DNA from: Streptomyces bambusae
Lineage (GTDB): Bacteria; Actinomycetota; Actinomycetes; Streptomycetales; Streptomycetaceae
Direction of reading: 5' to 3'
Assembly (NCBI RefSeq): GCF_019400985.1
Contig: NZ_WTFF01000012.1
Span: forward strand, 1 to 56,569
DNA length: 56,569 nucleotides
Made by a program: the position numbers and the translations under genes. Shown piece by piece: positions 1 to 8,066 of this stretch (the stretch's first letter is position 1; every line of letters begins with the position of its first letter). The notes under the pieces are model-generated. The model did not search any database. It saw only the letters and a program-made list of their open reading frames with translations, and was not told where the DNA came from.

Positions 1-551
1 GCGGCCGGGTCGGCGGCCGGGTTCGCGGCCGGGTCGGCGGCCGGGTCGCCATCGGGCTCGGCGGCGCGCGGCCTGGCACGCGTGCCGTCGTAGGCGGCGT
101 AATGGGCCGCGATCCACGCGCCGTACGAGTGGCCGGCAAGTTCCACCGGGCCGGCGGCCAACCCGTCGAGGAGTGCGTCCAGCCAGCCCATCAGGTCGGC
201 GACGGTCCGGATCGGCGCACCCTCGGCCGGCACGCTGAGCCCCGGGTCCCCCACCAGGTCCACCGCGTGCACCCGGTGCGTGTGCGCGAGCCCGGCGGCG
301 ACCGCCGCGCCCCAGACCGTGGAGGTCGCCCCGCCGCCGGGCAGCAGGACGAGCGGCGGGGCGTCGGCGGGACCGGCGCTGTTGACGTGGGTCAGGCCGT
401 AGGGGGTGGGGAGTTCGGTGCGCTCGACGGGGCCGGGCCAGTCGGCCAGCACCGCGTCGTACGCCGTGCGGAACGCCGTACGGGTCGGCGGCGCCGCATC
501 GGTCGACGCCGTACGGAGTTCTGCGCGGGTCTCGGTGTGGTGGTGTGCCAT
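1..551 (-). CDS. alpha/beta hydrolase (C-terminus cut by window edge)
   Basis: Reads leftward from ATG at 551 and runs off the left edge, so only about 183 N-terminal residues are visible. An oxyanion-hole type LLPGGGATSTVW motif lies near residue 70 and a GHSYG nucleophile elbow near residue 140, the normal order for a soluble alpha/beta-hydrolase. The substrate cannot be told. The visible end passes into an Asp-Pro-Ala-Ala repeat (DPAADPAANPAADPA), an odd low-complexity insertion after the nucleophile elbow. The gene is divergent from the MarR gene 66 bases away, the usual arrangement for a MarR-controlled hydrolase. Family call is firm; specific activity is unknown. Confidence 0.85.
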   Translation of the reverse strand, partial: MAHHHTETRAELRTASTDAAPPTRTAFRTAYDAVLADWPGPVERTELPTPYGLTHVNSAGPADAPPLVLLPGGGATSTVWGAAVAAGLAHTHRVHAVDLVGDPGLSVPAEGAPIRTVADLMGWLDALLDGLAAGPVELAGHSYGAWIAAHYAAYDGTRARPRAAEPDGDPAADPAANPAADPA

Positions 552-578
552 GGCTGGTCCCCCAATACCTCGCTGGGC

Positions 579-598
579 GATAATCTCGCTCAGCGAGA
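579..598 (+). promoter_or_regulatory. MarR-type operator over the divergent promoter
   Basis: TCTCGCT-C-AGCGAGA (584-598) is a perfect 7-bp inverted repeat. It overlaps a GATAAT -10-like hexamer (579-584) in the gap between the hydrolase and the marR-type gene. MarR dimers bind short palindromes of this kind, so autoregulation plus control of the hydrolase is the likely role. The palindrome is directly visible; the assignment is inference. Confidence 0.6.
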
Positions 599-617
599 GA
601 TACTAGAGGGAGGCGGT

Positions 618-1082
618 ATGGACGACAACCGGGAGCAGCTGGTGCACCTGCTGCGTGCGGTGACGGTGGAATTCGGGCTGCGGCAGAGCGAGTTCGCTGC
701 CCGCAACGGCATGCACCCCACCGACGTACGGGCCCTGATCTGCCTGCTCGACGCGGACCGCGCGGGCGAGGCGGCCACCGCCGGTCTGCTGGGGAGCCGG
801 CTCGCGCTCAACTCCGCCGGGACCACCGCCGTCATCGACCGCCTGGAACGCCTGGGCCATGTGGCGCGCGTGCGCGACGAACGCGACCGGCGGCGCGTGC
901 TGCTGCGCGTGACGCCGGAGGCGGTGCGGCTGGGCCGGGACTTCTTCGGTCCGCTGATCGACGGCCTGCTGGACCTCGCCGACACCCTCGACGCGGCCGA
1001 ACGGGCCACCGTCCACCGTTTCCTGACGGGTGCGCGCACCGTCTTCGAGACCCGGAAGCCCCCGGCCGGACCCCGGGCATAG
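618..1082 (+). CDS. MarR-family transcriptional regulator
   Basis: 154 aa from ATG 618, preceded by a GAGGGAGG ribosome-binding site. The longer upstream frame runs antisense through the hydrolase and is not used. A winged-helix domain covers residues 35-110, with a recognition helix around LALNSAGTTAVIDRLERLG and a charged wing RDERDRRRVLLRVT, both typical of MarR proteins. Divergent from the alpha/beta hydrolase, with a perfect palindrome in the shared promoter. It probably represses itself and the hydrolase, with a small ligand relieving repression. The ligand cannot be predicted. Confidence 0.9.
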   Translation: MDDNREQLVHLLRAVTVEFGLRQSEFAARNGMHPTDVRALICLLDADRAGEAATAGLLGSRLALNSAGTTAVIDRLERLGHVARVRDERDRRRVLLRVTPEAVRLGRDFFGPLIDGLLDLADTLDAAERATVHRFLTGARTVFETRKPPAGPRA

Positions 1083-1092
1083 GGTCCCCCGC

Positions 1093-2739
1093 ATGACCCC
1101 TTCCGAGACCCCGACCAGCTCCGACTCCAGCTGCGACTCCGGCTCCAGCTGCGACTCGGGCTCCGACTCCGGCTCCGGCTCCGGCTCCGCACCCGCCCCC
1201 ACGGCAGGCCGTGCCGCCCCGGCCGCCGCCTCCCCCGGTCTCGACCTGCATCTAATCCTCCCCGCGCACGGCGCCCGCCGTACGGCCCTCGCCCAGGCGC
1301 TGCGGGAAGCGGTCCGCAGCGGGCGGTTGGCCGGGGGGACCCGGCTGCCGCCCTACCGCGCGCTCGCCGCCGACCTCGGCGTGGCCCGCAACGTGGTCGC
1401 CCACGCGTACGGCGAACTGGTCGCGGAGGGCTGGTTCACCGCCCGCCAAGGCTCCGGAACCCGGGTCGCCGAGGGCCTCGCCAGGGCGCACGCCAACGCC
1501 GCCGCACCCGCCCGGCCCGGACCGGAACGCCCCGCATCCGCACGGCCCGCCCCGGCGAGCGCCACCCCGCCCCGCCCAGGCCTCGACCTCGACTTCGACC
1601 TCGACCTCACCCAAGGCAAGCCCGACGCCGCCGCCTTCCCCCGTACCGCCTGGGCCGCCGCCACCCGCCGGGCCCTCGCGGCCGCCCCGGCCGAGGCCTT
1701 CGGGCCTCAGGGCCCGCACGGGCGGCCCGAGTTGCGCCGGGCGCTGGCCGAGTACCTGGCCCGGGCGCGCGGGGTCCGTACCACCCCGGCGCGCATCGTG
1801 GTCTGCTCCGGCTTCGCCAACGCCCTGCGGTTGCTGGCCTCGGTCCGGCCGCGCGACTGGGCGGTGGAGGAGTACGGCCTCCCCTTCCACCACTCCCTCC
1901 TCGCCGCGGCCGGCGTCCGCCCGCACCTGCTGCCCGTCGACGGCGGCGGCGCCCGTACGGAGGCCCTGGCGGGCGACGCCGGGCGGCGGGCGAGGACGGC
2001 CCTGCTGACCCCCGCGCACCAGTTCCCGCTGGGCGGCCCGATGCTCGCGGCCCGGCGCATGGCGGCCGTCGAGTGGGCCCGCGCGTCATCGGGTCGGCTG
2101 CTGGTGGAGGACGACTACGACGGCGAGTTCCGCTACGACCGCAAGCCGGTGGGGGCGTTGCAAGGCCTGGCCCCGGGCCAGGTCGCGTACGCGGGCTCGG
2201 TCAGCAAGAGCCTGTCCCCCGCGCTGCGCCTGGGCTGGCTGGTCCTGCCGGACGACGCCCTGGTCGAGCAGGTCCTCACGGCGAAGGGCGAGCGCGAGTC
2301 GTGGGCGAGTGCCGTGGACCAGCTGACGCTGGCCGAGTTCCTGGACAGCGGCGCGTACGACCGGCACGTACGCCGCATGCGACGTAACTACCACGACCGC
2401 CGGGACCGCCTGGTCGCCGCCCTCGCCACCACCGCGCCCGCCGGCGCGTCCGTCACCGGCATCTCGGCGGGGCTGCACGCCGTCGTCGAACTGCCGCCGG
2501 GCACCGAGTCCGCCGCGCTGGCCGAGGCGCGCGCGGCGGGACTGGCGCTGGACGGGCTGTCCGGCTACCGGCATCCGGGGGCGGACGGGCCGGTGCGCGA
2601 GGGACTCGTGGTGGGGTACGCCGCCCTCCCGGACCGCGCCTTCGACCGGGCCCTGCCGCTCCTGGTTCGCGCGGTCCGCCGCGCGGCCCGTCCCCGCCGG
2701 CCCGTCCCCGCCGGCCCGGTTCCGCCGGCGACCCCGTAG
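1093..2739 (+). CDS. MocR/PdxR-type GntR regulator with aminotransferase domain
   Basis: 548 aa from ATG 1093, eleven bases after the marR stop. Residues 1-50 are a Ser/Gly/Asp tandem low-complexity tail. A GntR winged helix (LPPYRALAADLGVARNVV) occupies about 55-125, then a Pro/Ala linker, then a fold-type I aminotransferase-like domain to the end. The PLP-binding lysine is K372 in the SVSKSLSP motif, and DDYDGEFRY is the conserved PLP-contact stretch. Such proteins sense PLP or an amino compound and often activate a neighbouring gene. No pdxS/pdxT-like gene lies beside it here, so the PdxR role is only possible. Confidence 0.88.
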   Translation: MTPSETPTSSDSSCDSGSSCDSGSDSGSGSGSAPAPTAGRAAPAAASPGLDLHLILPAHGARRTALAQALREAVRSGRLAGGTRLPPYRALAADLGVARNVVAHAYGELVAEGWFTARQGSGTRVAEGLARAHANAAAPARPGPERPASARPAPASATPPRPGLDLDFDLDLTQGKPDAAAFPRTAWAAATRRALAAAPAEAFGPQGPHGRPELRRALAEYLARARGVRTTPARIVVCSGFANALRLLASVRPRDWAVEEYGLPFHHSLLAAAGVRPHLLPVDGGGARTEALAGDAGRRARTALLTPAHQFPLGGPMLAARRMAAVEWARASSGRLLVEDDYDGEFRYDRKPVGALQGLAPGQVAYAGSVSKSLSPALRLGWLVLPDDALVEQVLTAKGERESWASAVDQLTLAEFLDSGAYDRHVRRMRRNYHDRRDRLVAALATTAPAGASVTGISAGLHAVVELPPGTESAALAEARAAGLALDGLSGYRHPGADGPVREGLVVGYAALPDRAFDRALPLLVRAVRRAARPRRPVPAGPVPPATP

Positions 2740-2790
2740 GGTGGAACGGGGCAAAAGGGATGTAATCGACAGGTAAGGACGCGACACGCC

Positions 2791-3399
2791 GTGAACGCCC
2801 AGCAGCCGCCGGCCGCCTCTTCGCCCCGCCCCGATCCCGGCCCCGGCCCCGGCCCCGACCCCGACACCAGCCCCGGCACGCCCCCCACCACCCCCGCGCC
2901 CCCGTCGGCGCACCGGCACCGCCGGGGCCGGGCCGACTGGATGTTCGGCGGGGTCTACGGCACCGTGCTGGCCAGCGCCCTGCTGGCCGCGCTCGAACAG
3001 GAGGGCGGGGAGTACACCCCCTTCTACGACGCCGCCTGGGTCCTGGTGACGGCGGTGGCGGCCGGGCTGGCGCACGGCTACGCGCACCACATGGCCACCC
3101 ATGAGCACGGGTCCGCCGGCCACCGCTGGCTGGTACTGCTGCGGGCCGTGTGGCACGAGTGGCCGGTGATCGCGGCCACCGCGCCCTCGGTCCTGCTGCT
3201 CGTCCTGTCCGGGTTCGCGGGGTGGAAGGAGTCCGCGGTGACCGCCGTGGGGCTGGGCCTCAACACGGCCCTGCTCTTCGGCTGGGGCACCCTGGTGGCC
3301 CGGCGGCTCGGCTACCGGCCCGGGCGGGCCCTGCTGATCGGCGCCGCGGACGCGACGATCGGCCTCGCGATCATCGTGGCCAACGCGGTCCTCAAGTAG
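2791..3399 (+). CDS. four-helix integral membrane protein, function unknown
   Basis: 202 aa from GTG 2791 with AGGTAAGGA upstream. The first 45 residues are a Pro/Gly/Asp tandem tail (PGPGPGPDPD). Four hydrophobic segments follow, near 55-70, 82-98, 125-145 and 150-165, with a final hydrophobic stretch at 180-200. His-rich HGYAHHMATHEHG lies between helices two and three. No enzymatic motif is recognised. Its last codons (VLK-stop) are inside the 17-bp repeat that also forms the 3' end of the Gfo/Idh gene at 8982, so the two genes were probably convergent neighbours before the island inserted. Confidence 0.75.
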   Translation: MNAQQPPAASSPRPDPGPGPGPDPDTSPGTPPTTPAPPSAHRHRRGRADWMFGGVYGTVLASALLAALEQEGGEYTPFYDAAWVLVTAVAAGLAHGYAHHMATHEHGSAGHRWLVLLRAVWHEWPVIAATAPSVLLLVLSGFAGWKESAVTAVGLGLNTALLFGWGTLVARRLGYRPGRALLIGAADATIGLAIIVANAVLK

Positions 3400-3401
3400 C
3401 C
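3385..3401. repeat. left copy of 17-bp direct repeat flanking the island
   Basis: GCGGTCCTCAAGTAGCC here is identical to 8975-8991. The copy contains the TAG stop of the membrane-protein gene. The right copy contains the TGA stop of the minus-strand Gfo/Idh gene. A perfect duplication at the shared 3' end of two convergent genes is what insertion of the 5.6-kb segment between them would leave. No integrase or transposase is encoded between the copies. Confidence 0.75.
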
Positions 3402-3419
3402 GCGGCCCCCGAGCAAGCG

Positions 3420-3447
3420 CGGTCCTCAAGCAAGCACGGTCCTCAAG
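3420..3447. repeat. two further copies of the repeat core CGGTCCTCAAG
   Basis: The 11-mer CGGTCCTCAAG recurs at 3420-3430 and 3437-3447, just inside the left 17-bp repeat (its own core is 3386-3396). It occurs once at the right end (8976-8986). The iterated left end looks like repeated slippage or repeated use of a recombination site. The rest of 3448-3560 holds no gene I can support. Confidence 0.65.
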
Positions 3448-3560
3448 AGAGTGCTGTGGGAAGCGCCTTCACCGTGGCTGACCTGCTCGTTTCCCATCCC
3501 CGGGGCTCCTCGCCTCCGATGGCGGTCCACACCTGGTCCGCTGGGCCCGAAACATGGGTT

Positions 3561-4382
3561 CTACCGCTGTGGCCCTTGGCAGAAGAGTATTCCGCCCAGG
3601 CAGGTGACACGGAATGCACCCTCCGCTTGAATGGTCTCGTTGACTCGCTCTCGAGCGCGCTCGATCGTCTCCCGGAACGGAACGCCCATCTTGTCGGCCC
3701 AGGCTTCGTACGAGGCCAAGTGCGCGACGACCGGTTCAGCGTCGGTCACCTCGATCACCCCGGGAAGCGGGATCGTGCGGATCTCGCCGAAGACCGTACT
3801 GAGGATCGCCGGCGCGTCCTCCAGGGTAAAGCGGGCAGACAACTGCACTCGGGCCGGGCCCTCCTGGATGCCCAGCACATCGCCCGCGGCCTGGCGCCAA
3901 AGGTGCTCCAGTTCCCGCTTGTCGGTCTGACTGTTCGTGGAGACGATCGCGATGCCGCCGGGTGCCAGTACGCGGCCCAGCTCCCGCACGGCCTGGGCCT
4001 GGTCCTCGACGTGGTACAGCATGTGCAGCGCGAGGACCGCGCTGAGGGCGCCATCGGCGATGGGAAGCTGTTGGACGTCCGCGACGACGGCTCCCGGGAT
4101 GGCGCCGAGGATGCCGTGAGAGACGTCCATGGGGAGCACGGCCAGGTCGGGACGGTCCTCCCGCACCCGGGCGACGAACTTCCCGTTGCCACAACCCACG
4201 TCCGCGACCGCGCCGCGTATGCCGGCCAGTTCGTTCACGACAATGCCCGGAAGGTCGTGGCGCGGGGTCTGCCACTGGTAGAGGGACTGGCGGGCGGCCA
4301 GGTGCTGACCCGTGCCATATGCCTTGGTCGAAAGAAGGCTGCGGTCGGTGACCAAATGGTCATGCGTGGGCTGGGTGGTCAT
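3561..4382 (-). CDS. class I SAM-dependent methyltransferase
   Basis: 273 aa from ATG 4382. The glycine-rich SAM motif I is VADVGCGNGKFV (residues 59-70). Motif II-like PMDVS follows, then HMLYHVEDQAQAVRELGRVLAPGGI as post-motif and motif III (Methyltransf_11 pattern). The ATG overlaps the stop of the XRE regulator (ATGA at 4379-4382), so the two are translationally coupled. Placed in the island with a peptide and three tailoring-type enzymes, it could methylate the peptide or a downstream small molecule. The sequence does not show which. An apparent fusion with the regulator is an artefact of the frameshift near 4556. Confidence 0.88.
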   Translation of the reverse strand: MTTQPTHDHLVTDRSLLSTKAYGTGQHLAARQSLYQWQTPRHDLPGIVVNELAGIRGAVADVGCGNGKFVARVREDRPDLAVLPMDVSHGILGAIPGAVVADVQQLPIADGALSAVLALHMLYHVEDQAQAVRELGRVLAPGGIAIVSTNSQTDKRELEHLWRQAAGDVLGIQEGPARVQLSARFTLEDAPAILSTVFGEIRTIPLPGVIEVTDAEPVVAHLASYEAWADKMGVPFRETIERARERVNETIQAEGAFRVTCLGGILFCQGPQR

Positions 4383-5510
4383 GGGGGCTCCGTGGGGTTG
4401 CTGGCGAGAGCGGGCCGGACGGTCACCTCGTGAATGTGCGCGCGGAGATCGACCGCCGACTGTGCGCCACGGTACGGCTCGCTTCCGAGGAGCGCGGCCA
4501 GATTGCGAAGCCTGATGGTGATGCTCGCCGTGTATCCCTCGGCGGTGAACACCTCCGGCCAGCAGGGTGGTGCCGGCGTAGGCCCACTGCTTGGCCTCGG
4601 GAAACGAGAAGACCCCGGGCAACTCGTCGGGTCCCGCAGCACCCCGTGCCTCATGGGCCAGTGCAAGTATCCGCAGCGCACTGTGCTTGTCCCCGTCGGC
4701 TGCGCGGGCACGTGCCTCCAAGCTCAGCAGCCGGGCCTTGATCGTTCCCGGACCGGGGCCTCGACCCTCGCTCTGCCCGGCCTGCGCAAGGTCTCCTGCC
4801 CGCCGGTAGTCCCCCGCCCAGTAAGCGGCCAGTGACTGGAACGACCGTGCCCATGCGCGTAACTGTGAGTGCTCCGAGATCTCCGCGCACTGCACCACAG
4901 TGCGGGCATGCGTAGCTGCGGCGGAGCGGTCCCCCAGGTCGAGCGACACATGCGCCGCGAGACCGGATAGCCACCCCGCGACCACGTACAGGTGACGGGT
5001 CTGACTGGGGTGCTGTCGGCCCTCCAGTAACCGGAACACCTCAGTACGAGCCGTGCGAATCTCCGGGACCAGAAGAGGCAGAGGCCGGCTGACGAAGTCC
5101 CGAGCGAGTCGTTCAACGTCAGCGTCGAACTGCTCCAGTACGAGGGCGTTGACGTTGGTCTCCGCCGCGTACCGAGCCAGCCGGGCAGACAGCTCCGTAT
5201 CGGCGGCCAGGGATCGGACATCATCGGCCGGTGCCTCTGCGGTCACCTTCTCTCCCGGTGCGGCGGACCCCTTCGGATAGAGGCCCAGCTCCGCCTCGCT
5301 GGTGACCTGGAACACCGCGCACAGGGCTGCCCTGTAGTCGCCGGAGGGCCACGTGATGGCTCCACGCTCAAGGCGGGACACCCAGTTCGCATCGAGCTCC
5401 GGATTGCGCCCGGTGGCGACCTGGACCTGAGCGCACACGCGCTCCGCAACCTGGGTCTGAGTCCACCGATGAGCGTTTCTGCGTCTGCGAAGAGCTTCGT
5501 TCGCCATCAT
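4379..5510 (-). pseudogene. XRE regulator with TPR-like C-terminus, single-base frameshift
   Basis: Starts at tandem ATGs at 5510/5507 behind GGCGGG. Residues 1-65 are a HTH (WTQTQVAERV, VSRLERGAITWPSGDY), then a long helical TPR-like region. Near 4553-4560 one extra base (GCCGGAGGTG where GCCGAGGTG would keep frame) shifts reading. Beyond it the correct frame continues as EVFTAEGYTASITIRLRNLA and ends at TGA 4379-4381 in a classic ATGA overlap with the methyltransferase. Removing one base gives a 376-aa protein. As written, the broken frame runs without a stop into the methyltransferase. It is either a natural lesion or a sequencing error. It probably controls the divergent peptide operon. 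Confidence 0.8.
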
Positions 5511-5558
5511 CCCGCCGTCCGCTGGTCGAGTTGGGCGCCGAAAGCGTAGCCGCAATCC

Positions 5559-5585
5559 GCCTACTGAGTGCCTACAACCTGCCTA
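5559..5585. promoter_or_regulatory. three GCCTA repeats at exact 11-bp spacing
   Basis: GCCTA begins at 5559, 5570 and 5581, one helical turn apart, 50-75 bases upstream of the XRE start and on the promoter side of the divergent peptide operon. Helically phased short direct repeats are a common activator or repressor array. The XRE regulator is the obvious candidate protein. A GCCGCC/GGCGGC hairpin follows at 5633-5650. Confidence 0.45.
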
Positions 5586-5673
5586 GCGGAATGCCCTGTT
5601 CGGGGTCTGGCCAGCGGAGTTGACTGATCTCAGCCGCCCGGAGAGGCGGCCTCCCCCTCGCAGCGGGCCGTAG

Positions 5674-5781
5674 GGCCGCGCCCGGTGGGGCTGGCGCCAG
5701 CAGCTCGCCGTCCTCCTGTACGTCGTCGCCGTCAGCGTCCTGGTGGTCACTCTGGCCGTGGCCGGCGACCCCGGGAGCTGA
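5674..5781 (+). pseudogene. remnant of a small membrane protein
   Basis: Between TAG 5671 and TGA 5779 the frame encodes WRQQLAVLLYVVAVSVLV followed by VTLAVAGDPGS, a clean transmembrane segment with coding-like third positions. No in-frame start exists upstream of the segment, so it is probably the 3' end of a lost or truncated gene. It fills most of the 330-base gap before the peptide. It could still be chance hydrophobicity in GC-rich DNA. Confidence 0.3.
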
Positions 5782-5840
5782 TCCACAGATTTCCCGCCGG
5801 AACCCCGGTGGGACCCATCAAGGTCAGGAAGGAGTACGGG

Positions 5841-5972
5841 ATGAACGAGAACGCTCCCACCGAGCAGAACAGCGGTCTGCTGCTCGGTGTCCGCCGCATC
5901 ACCGCGGCCCGCTCGCGTGCCGAGGAAGCCTCGGACAACACGGGCGGCAAGTCGGACATGAACGACACCTGA
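5841..5972 (+). CDS. 43-aa candidate precursor peptide
   Basis: ATG 5841 follows a strong AGGAAGGAG ribosome-binding site, and the hydroxylase gene starts 19 bases after its stop. The product is hydrophilic: MNENAPTEQNSG, then LLLGVRRITAARSRAEEAS, then DNTGGKSDMNDT. It has no signal peptide. The middle looks like a helical recognition segment. The Arg-rich stretch (four Arg) and the Asn/Asp/Thr tail are possible modification targets. Size, RBS strength and position before three tailoring-type enzymes suggest a RiPP precursor, but I know no named family with this sequence. A longer in-frame extension to 5685 lacks a ribosome-binding site. Confidence 0.6.
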   Translation: MNENAPTEQNSGLLLGVRRITAARSRAEEASDNTGGKSDMNDT

Positions 5973-5991
5973 TCGACCGAGGAGACCCACG

Positions 5992-7176
5992 GTGATTGAT
6001 TCCGCATCGTGGGCGGAGCGTCTGGGCGGGGACACGTTCCTCGCCCAGACGTGCTTCCGTGCCCACACAGTGATCCGTTCCAACGGCACCATCTTTCCCG
6101 CGCCTCTGACCTGGGACGACCTCAACGAGATCGTGGCCGCTCACCGGCTCGAACCGCCCCGGATGCGGCTCTCCCGCGCCGGGGAAGCCGTCCCCGCCAC
6201 GGCGTACTCCATCCTCCGTACGAACCGACGCGGAGTGTCCTGGTACCAGCCCCAGCCTGCCGAGTTCCACGCCCGGCTCGCCGAGGGCGCGTCCCTGGTC
6301 ATCGACGCGATCGACCAGATCCACCCGCCCGTCCGGCAAGCCGCGGCCGGCCTCGAACGGTTCTTCCGCACCCCCGTGCAGGTCAACGCGTACGCCTCGT
6401 GGACCGCCGAGGAAGGCTTCGGCATGCACTGGGATGACCACGACGTGGTGGTGCTCCAGCTCGAAGGCTCCAAGCGGTGGAAGATCTACGGCCCCACCCG
6501 GCAGGCGCCCGCCTGGCGCGACGTGGAAGCTCCGGAGGCGCCGACGGGTGAGCCGATCGCGGACTTCGTCCTGACGCCCGGCGACGTGCTCTATCTGCCG
6601 CGCGGTTGGTGGCACGCCGTGAGCGCCGACCAGGGCACCACATCCCTCCACCTCACCTTCGGGCTCGCCACGCAGACCGGCGCCGAGTTCCTGGGTTGGC
6701 TGTGCGACGACCTCCGGGCGAGCGTGACTGTCCGGGCGGACGTACCGCGTTTCAGCACTTCGGAGGAGCGGGCGGACTACCTGGCTGCCGTACGGAAGGA
6801 CGTACTGGCCGCCCTGGACGACCCTGCGGTTCTGGACCGCTGGGAAAGGTCTCTGGACGCGACGCACCCCGGGCGCCCGCGCCTGTCACTGCCACACCTC
6901 ACCGCCGTGCCTGCCGAACCGGGCATCACGGTGCAGGCCACGGTGCCCCGTGCCCGGATCGACCAGGACGACCGGGCCGTGACCTTCGCCGGGGCGGGGA
7001 ACGAGTGGACCTTCGCCCTCCCCGTCGCTCCGGTCCTCCGCCTCCTCGCTGGTGGACCGCCGGCCACCCTCGCGGACCTGGCCGCCGAGTCCGATCTCAC
7101 CCTCGTCCAGGTGGCGGAGGTCGTCTCCGCGCTGGTTGCCGGTCAGGCCGTCGCCGTGGTCGGGGGCTCCTCGTGA
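5992..7176 (+). CDS. JmjC/cupin 2-oxoglutarate Fe(II) oxygenase, ROX/YcfD type
   Basis: 394 aa from GTG 5992 with GAGGAGACC upstream. The iron triad is H146-x-D148 in GMHWDDHDVVVLQLEG and H208 in YLPRGWWHAV. The QVNAYASW and SKRWKIYGP stretches match the bacterial ROX group (PF08007), ribosomal oxygenases that hydroxylate Arg or His. A winged-helix-like C-terminal domain follows, as in that group. Known ROX genes are usually stand-alone; this one sits directly after a small Arg-rich peptide gene. Its stop overlaps the reductase start (GTGA, 7173-7176). I infer that it hydroxylates the upstream peptide. Family is firm, substrate is inference. Confidence 0.85.
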   Translation: MIDSASWAERLGGDTFLAQTCFRAHTVIRSNGTIFPAPLTWDDLNEIVAAHRLEPPRMRLSRAGEAVPATAYSILRTNRRGVSWYQPQPAEFHARLAEGASLVIDAIDQIHPPVRQAAAGLERFFRTPVQVNAYASWTAEEGFGMHWDDHDVVVLQLEGSKRWKIYGPTRQAPAWRDVEAPEAPTGEPIADFVLTPGDVLYLPRGWWHAVSADQGTTSLHLTFGLATQTGAEFLGWLCDDLRASVTVRADVPRFSTSEERADYLAAVRKDVLAALDDPAVLDRWERSLDATHPGRPRLSLPHLTAVPAEPGITVQATVPRARIDQDDRAVTFAGAGNEWTFALPVAPVLRLLAGGPPATLADLAAESDLTLVQVAEVVSALVAGQAVAVVGGSS

Positions 7177-8066
7177 CCGCTTCCCTGGGACTGGGAACGT
7201 ACCGGGTGCGCGCCGTTGAACAGGCGGCTCGCACCGCGTGCGCCGACGGGCTCGTGTGGATCGACACCGCCCCCAATTACGGCAGCGCCCACCAGGCGCT
7301 CGGCCCCGTCATCGCCGACCATCCGCGCGCCATGGTGGCGACGAAGACAGGCTTCTTCGGCCCGGATGAGGGCGCTGCTGCTCTTCGAGCCGGGCTCCTC
7401 ACTGCCGCCCAGGTACGGGCCGGACACAGCCTCGACCCCGGCTTCGTCCGCTGGCAGACGGAAAGGTCCCTGGCTGCTCTCGGCCGGATCGACCTCGTGT
7501 TCGTACACAACCCGGAGCACGCCGGCCTCTGTCCCTCGGAGCTTCATCCGGTGCTTCGTGATGTGTTCGCGGTGCTGGAGGAGTTCGCCGCCGCGGACCG
7601 GATCGGCGGGTACGGTGTGGCCACCTGGTCGGGGTTTCAGCACGACGCCTTCTCCGTGTCCGAACTCCTGGGCCTGGCAATCGAGGCTGCTGGTTCGGGT
7701 GAACATCATCTGCGGGCCGTCCAACAGCCGGTCAGCCTCGTCATGGCAAGGCCGATCGCCCTAGCCCTCGACGGCCGGGGCCCCCTGGTCCTGGCGCGTG
7801 CGGCGGGCCTGATCACCTTCGGCTCCTCGCCTCTGCACGGCGGCGAACTGCCCGGTCTCGTCACGCCTGAACTCGCCGAGTTCATCCGCCCGGGGGCCTC
7901 GCCGGGCACCGCCTGTCTCCTCGCTGCGGCCTCCTGCCCGAGCCTGGACGTGGTACTGCTGTCTGCGGGCAACGCGCCCCATTGGGCCGCTGCCAAGGCC
8001 ACCGTTGCCGCCCCGCTCGATCCGGGCCACCTCAGGAAGGTCACCGATGTACTCGCCCAAGGATGA
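7173..8066 (+). CDS. aldo/keto reductase
   Basis: 297 aa from GTG 7173, overlapping the hydroxylase stop by four bases. The catalytic tetrad is visible as D31 and Y36 (DTAPNYG), K58 (VATKTGFF) and H112 (VFVHNP). GYGVATW and FGSSPLHGG fit the later barrel strands of the (beta/alpha)8 fold. AKRs use NADPH to reduce carbonyls. In a peptide-tailoring setting it could reduce a carbonyl formed on a residue or act on a released product. Its last 20 bases overlap the next gene, so the three enzymes form one tight operon. Confidence 0.87.
   Translation: MTASLGLGTYRVRAVEQAARTACADGLVWIDTAPNYGSAHQALGPVIADHPRAMVATKTGFFGPDEGAAALRAGLLTAAQVRAGHSLDPGFVRWQTERSLAALGRIDLVFVHNPEHAGLCPSELHPVLRDVFAVLEEFAAADRIGGYGVATWSGFQHDAFSVSELLGLAIEAAGSGEHHLRAVQQPVSLVMARPIALALDGRGPLVLARAAGLITFGSSPLHGGELPGLVTPELAEFIRPGASPGTACLLAAASCPSLDVVLLSAGNAPHWAAAKATVAAPLDPGHLRKVTDVLAQG

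Noticed and set aside
3561..5555. One long frame joining an XRE regulator and a methyltransferase
   Set aside because: The joining segment is Arg/His-rich nonsense, while the neighbouring frame gives a normal regulator ending in an ATGA overlap. It is a frameshift artefact, not a fusion.
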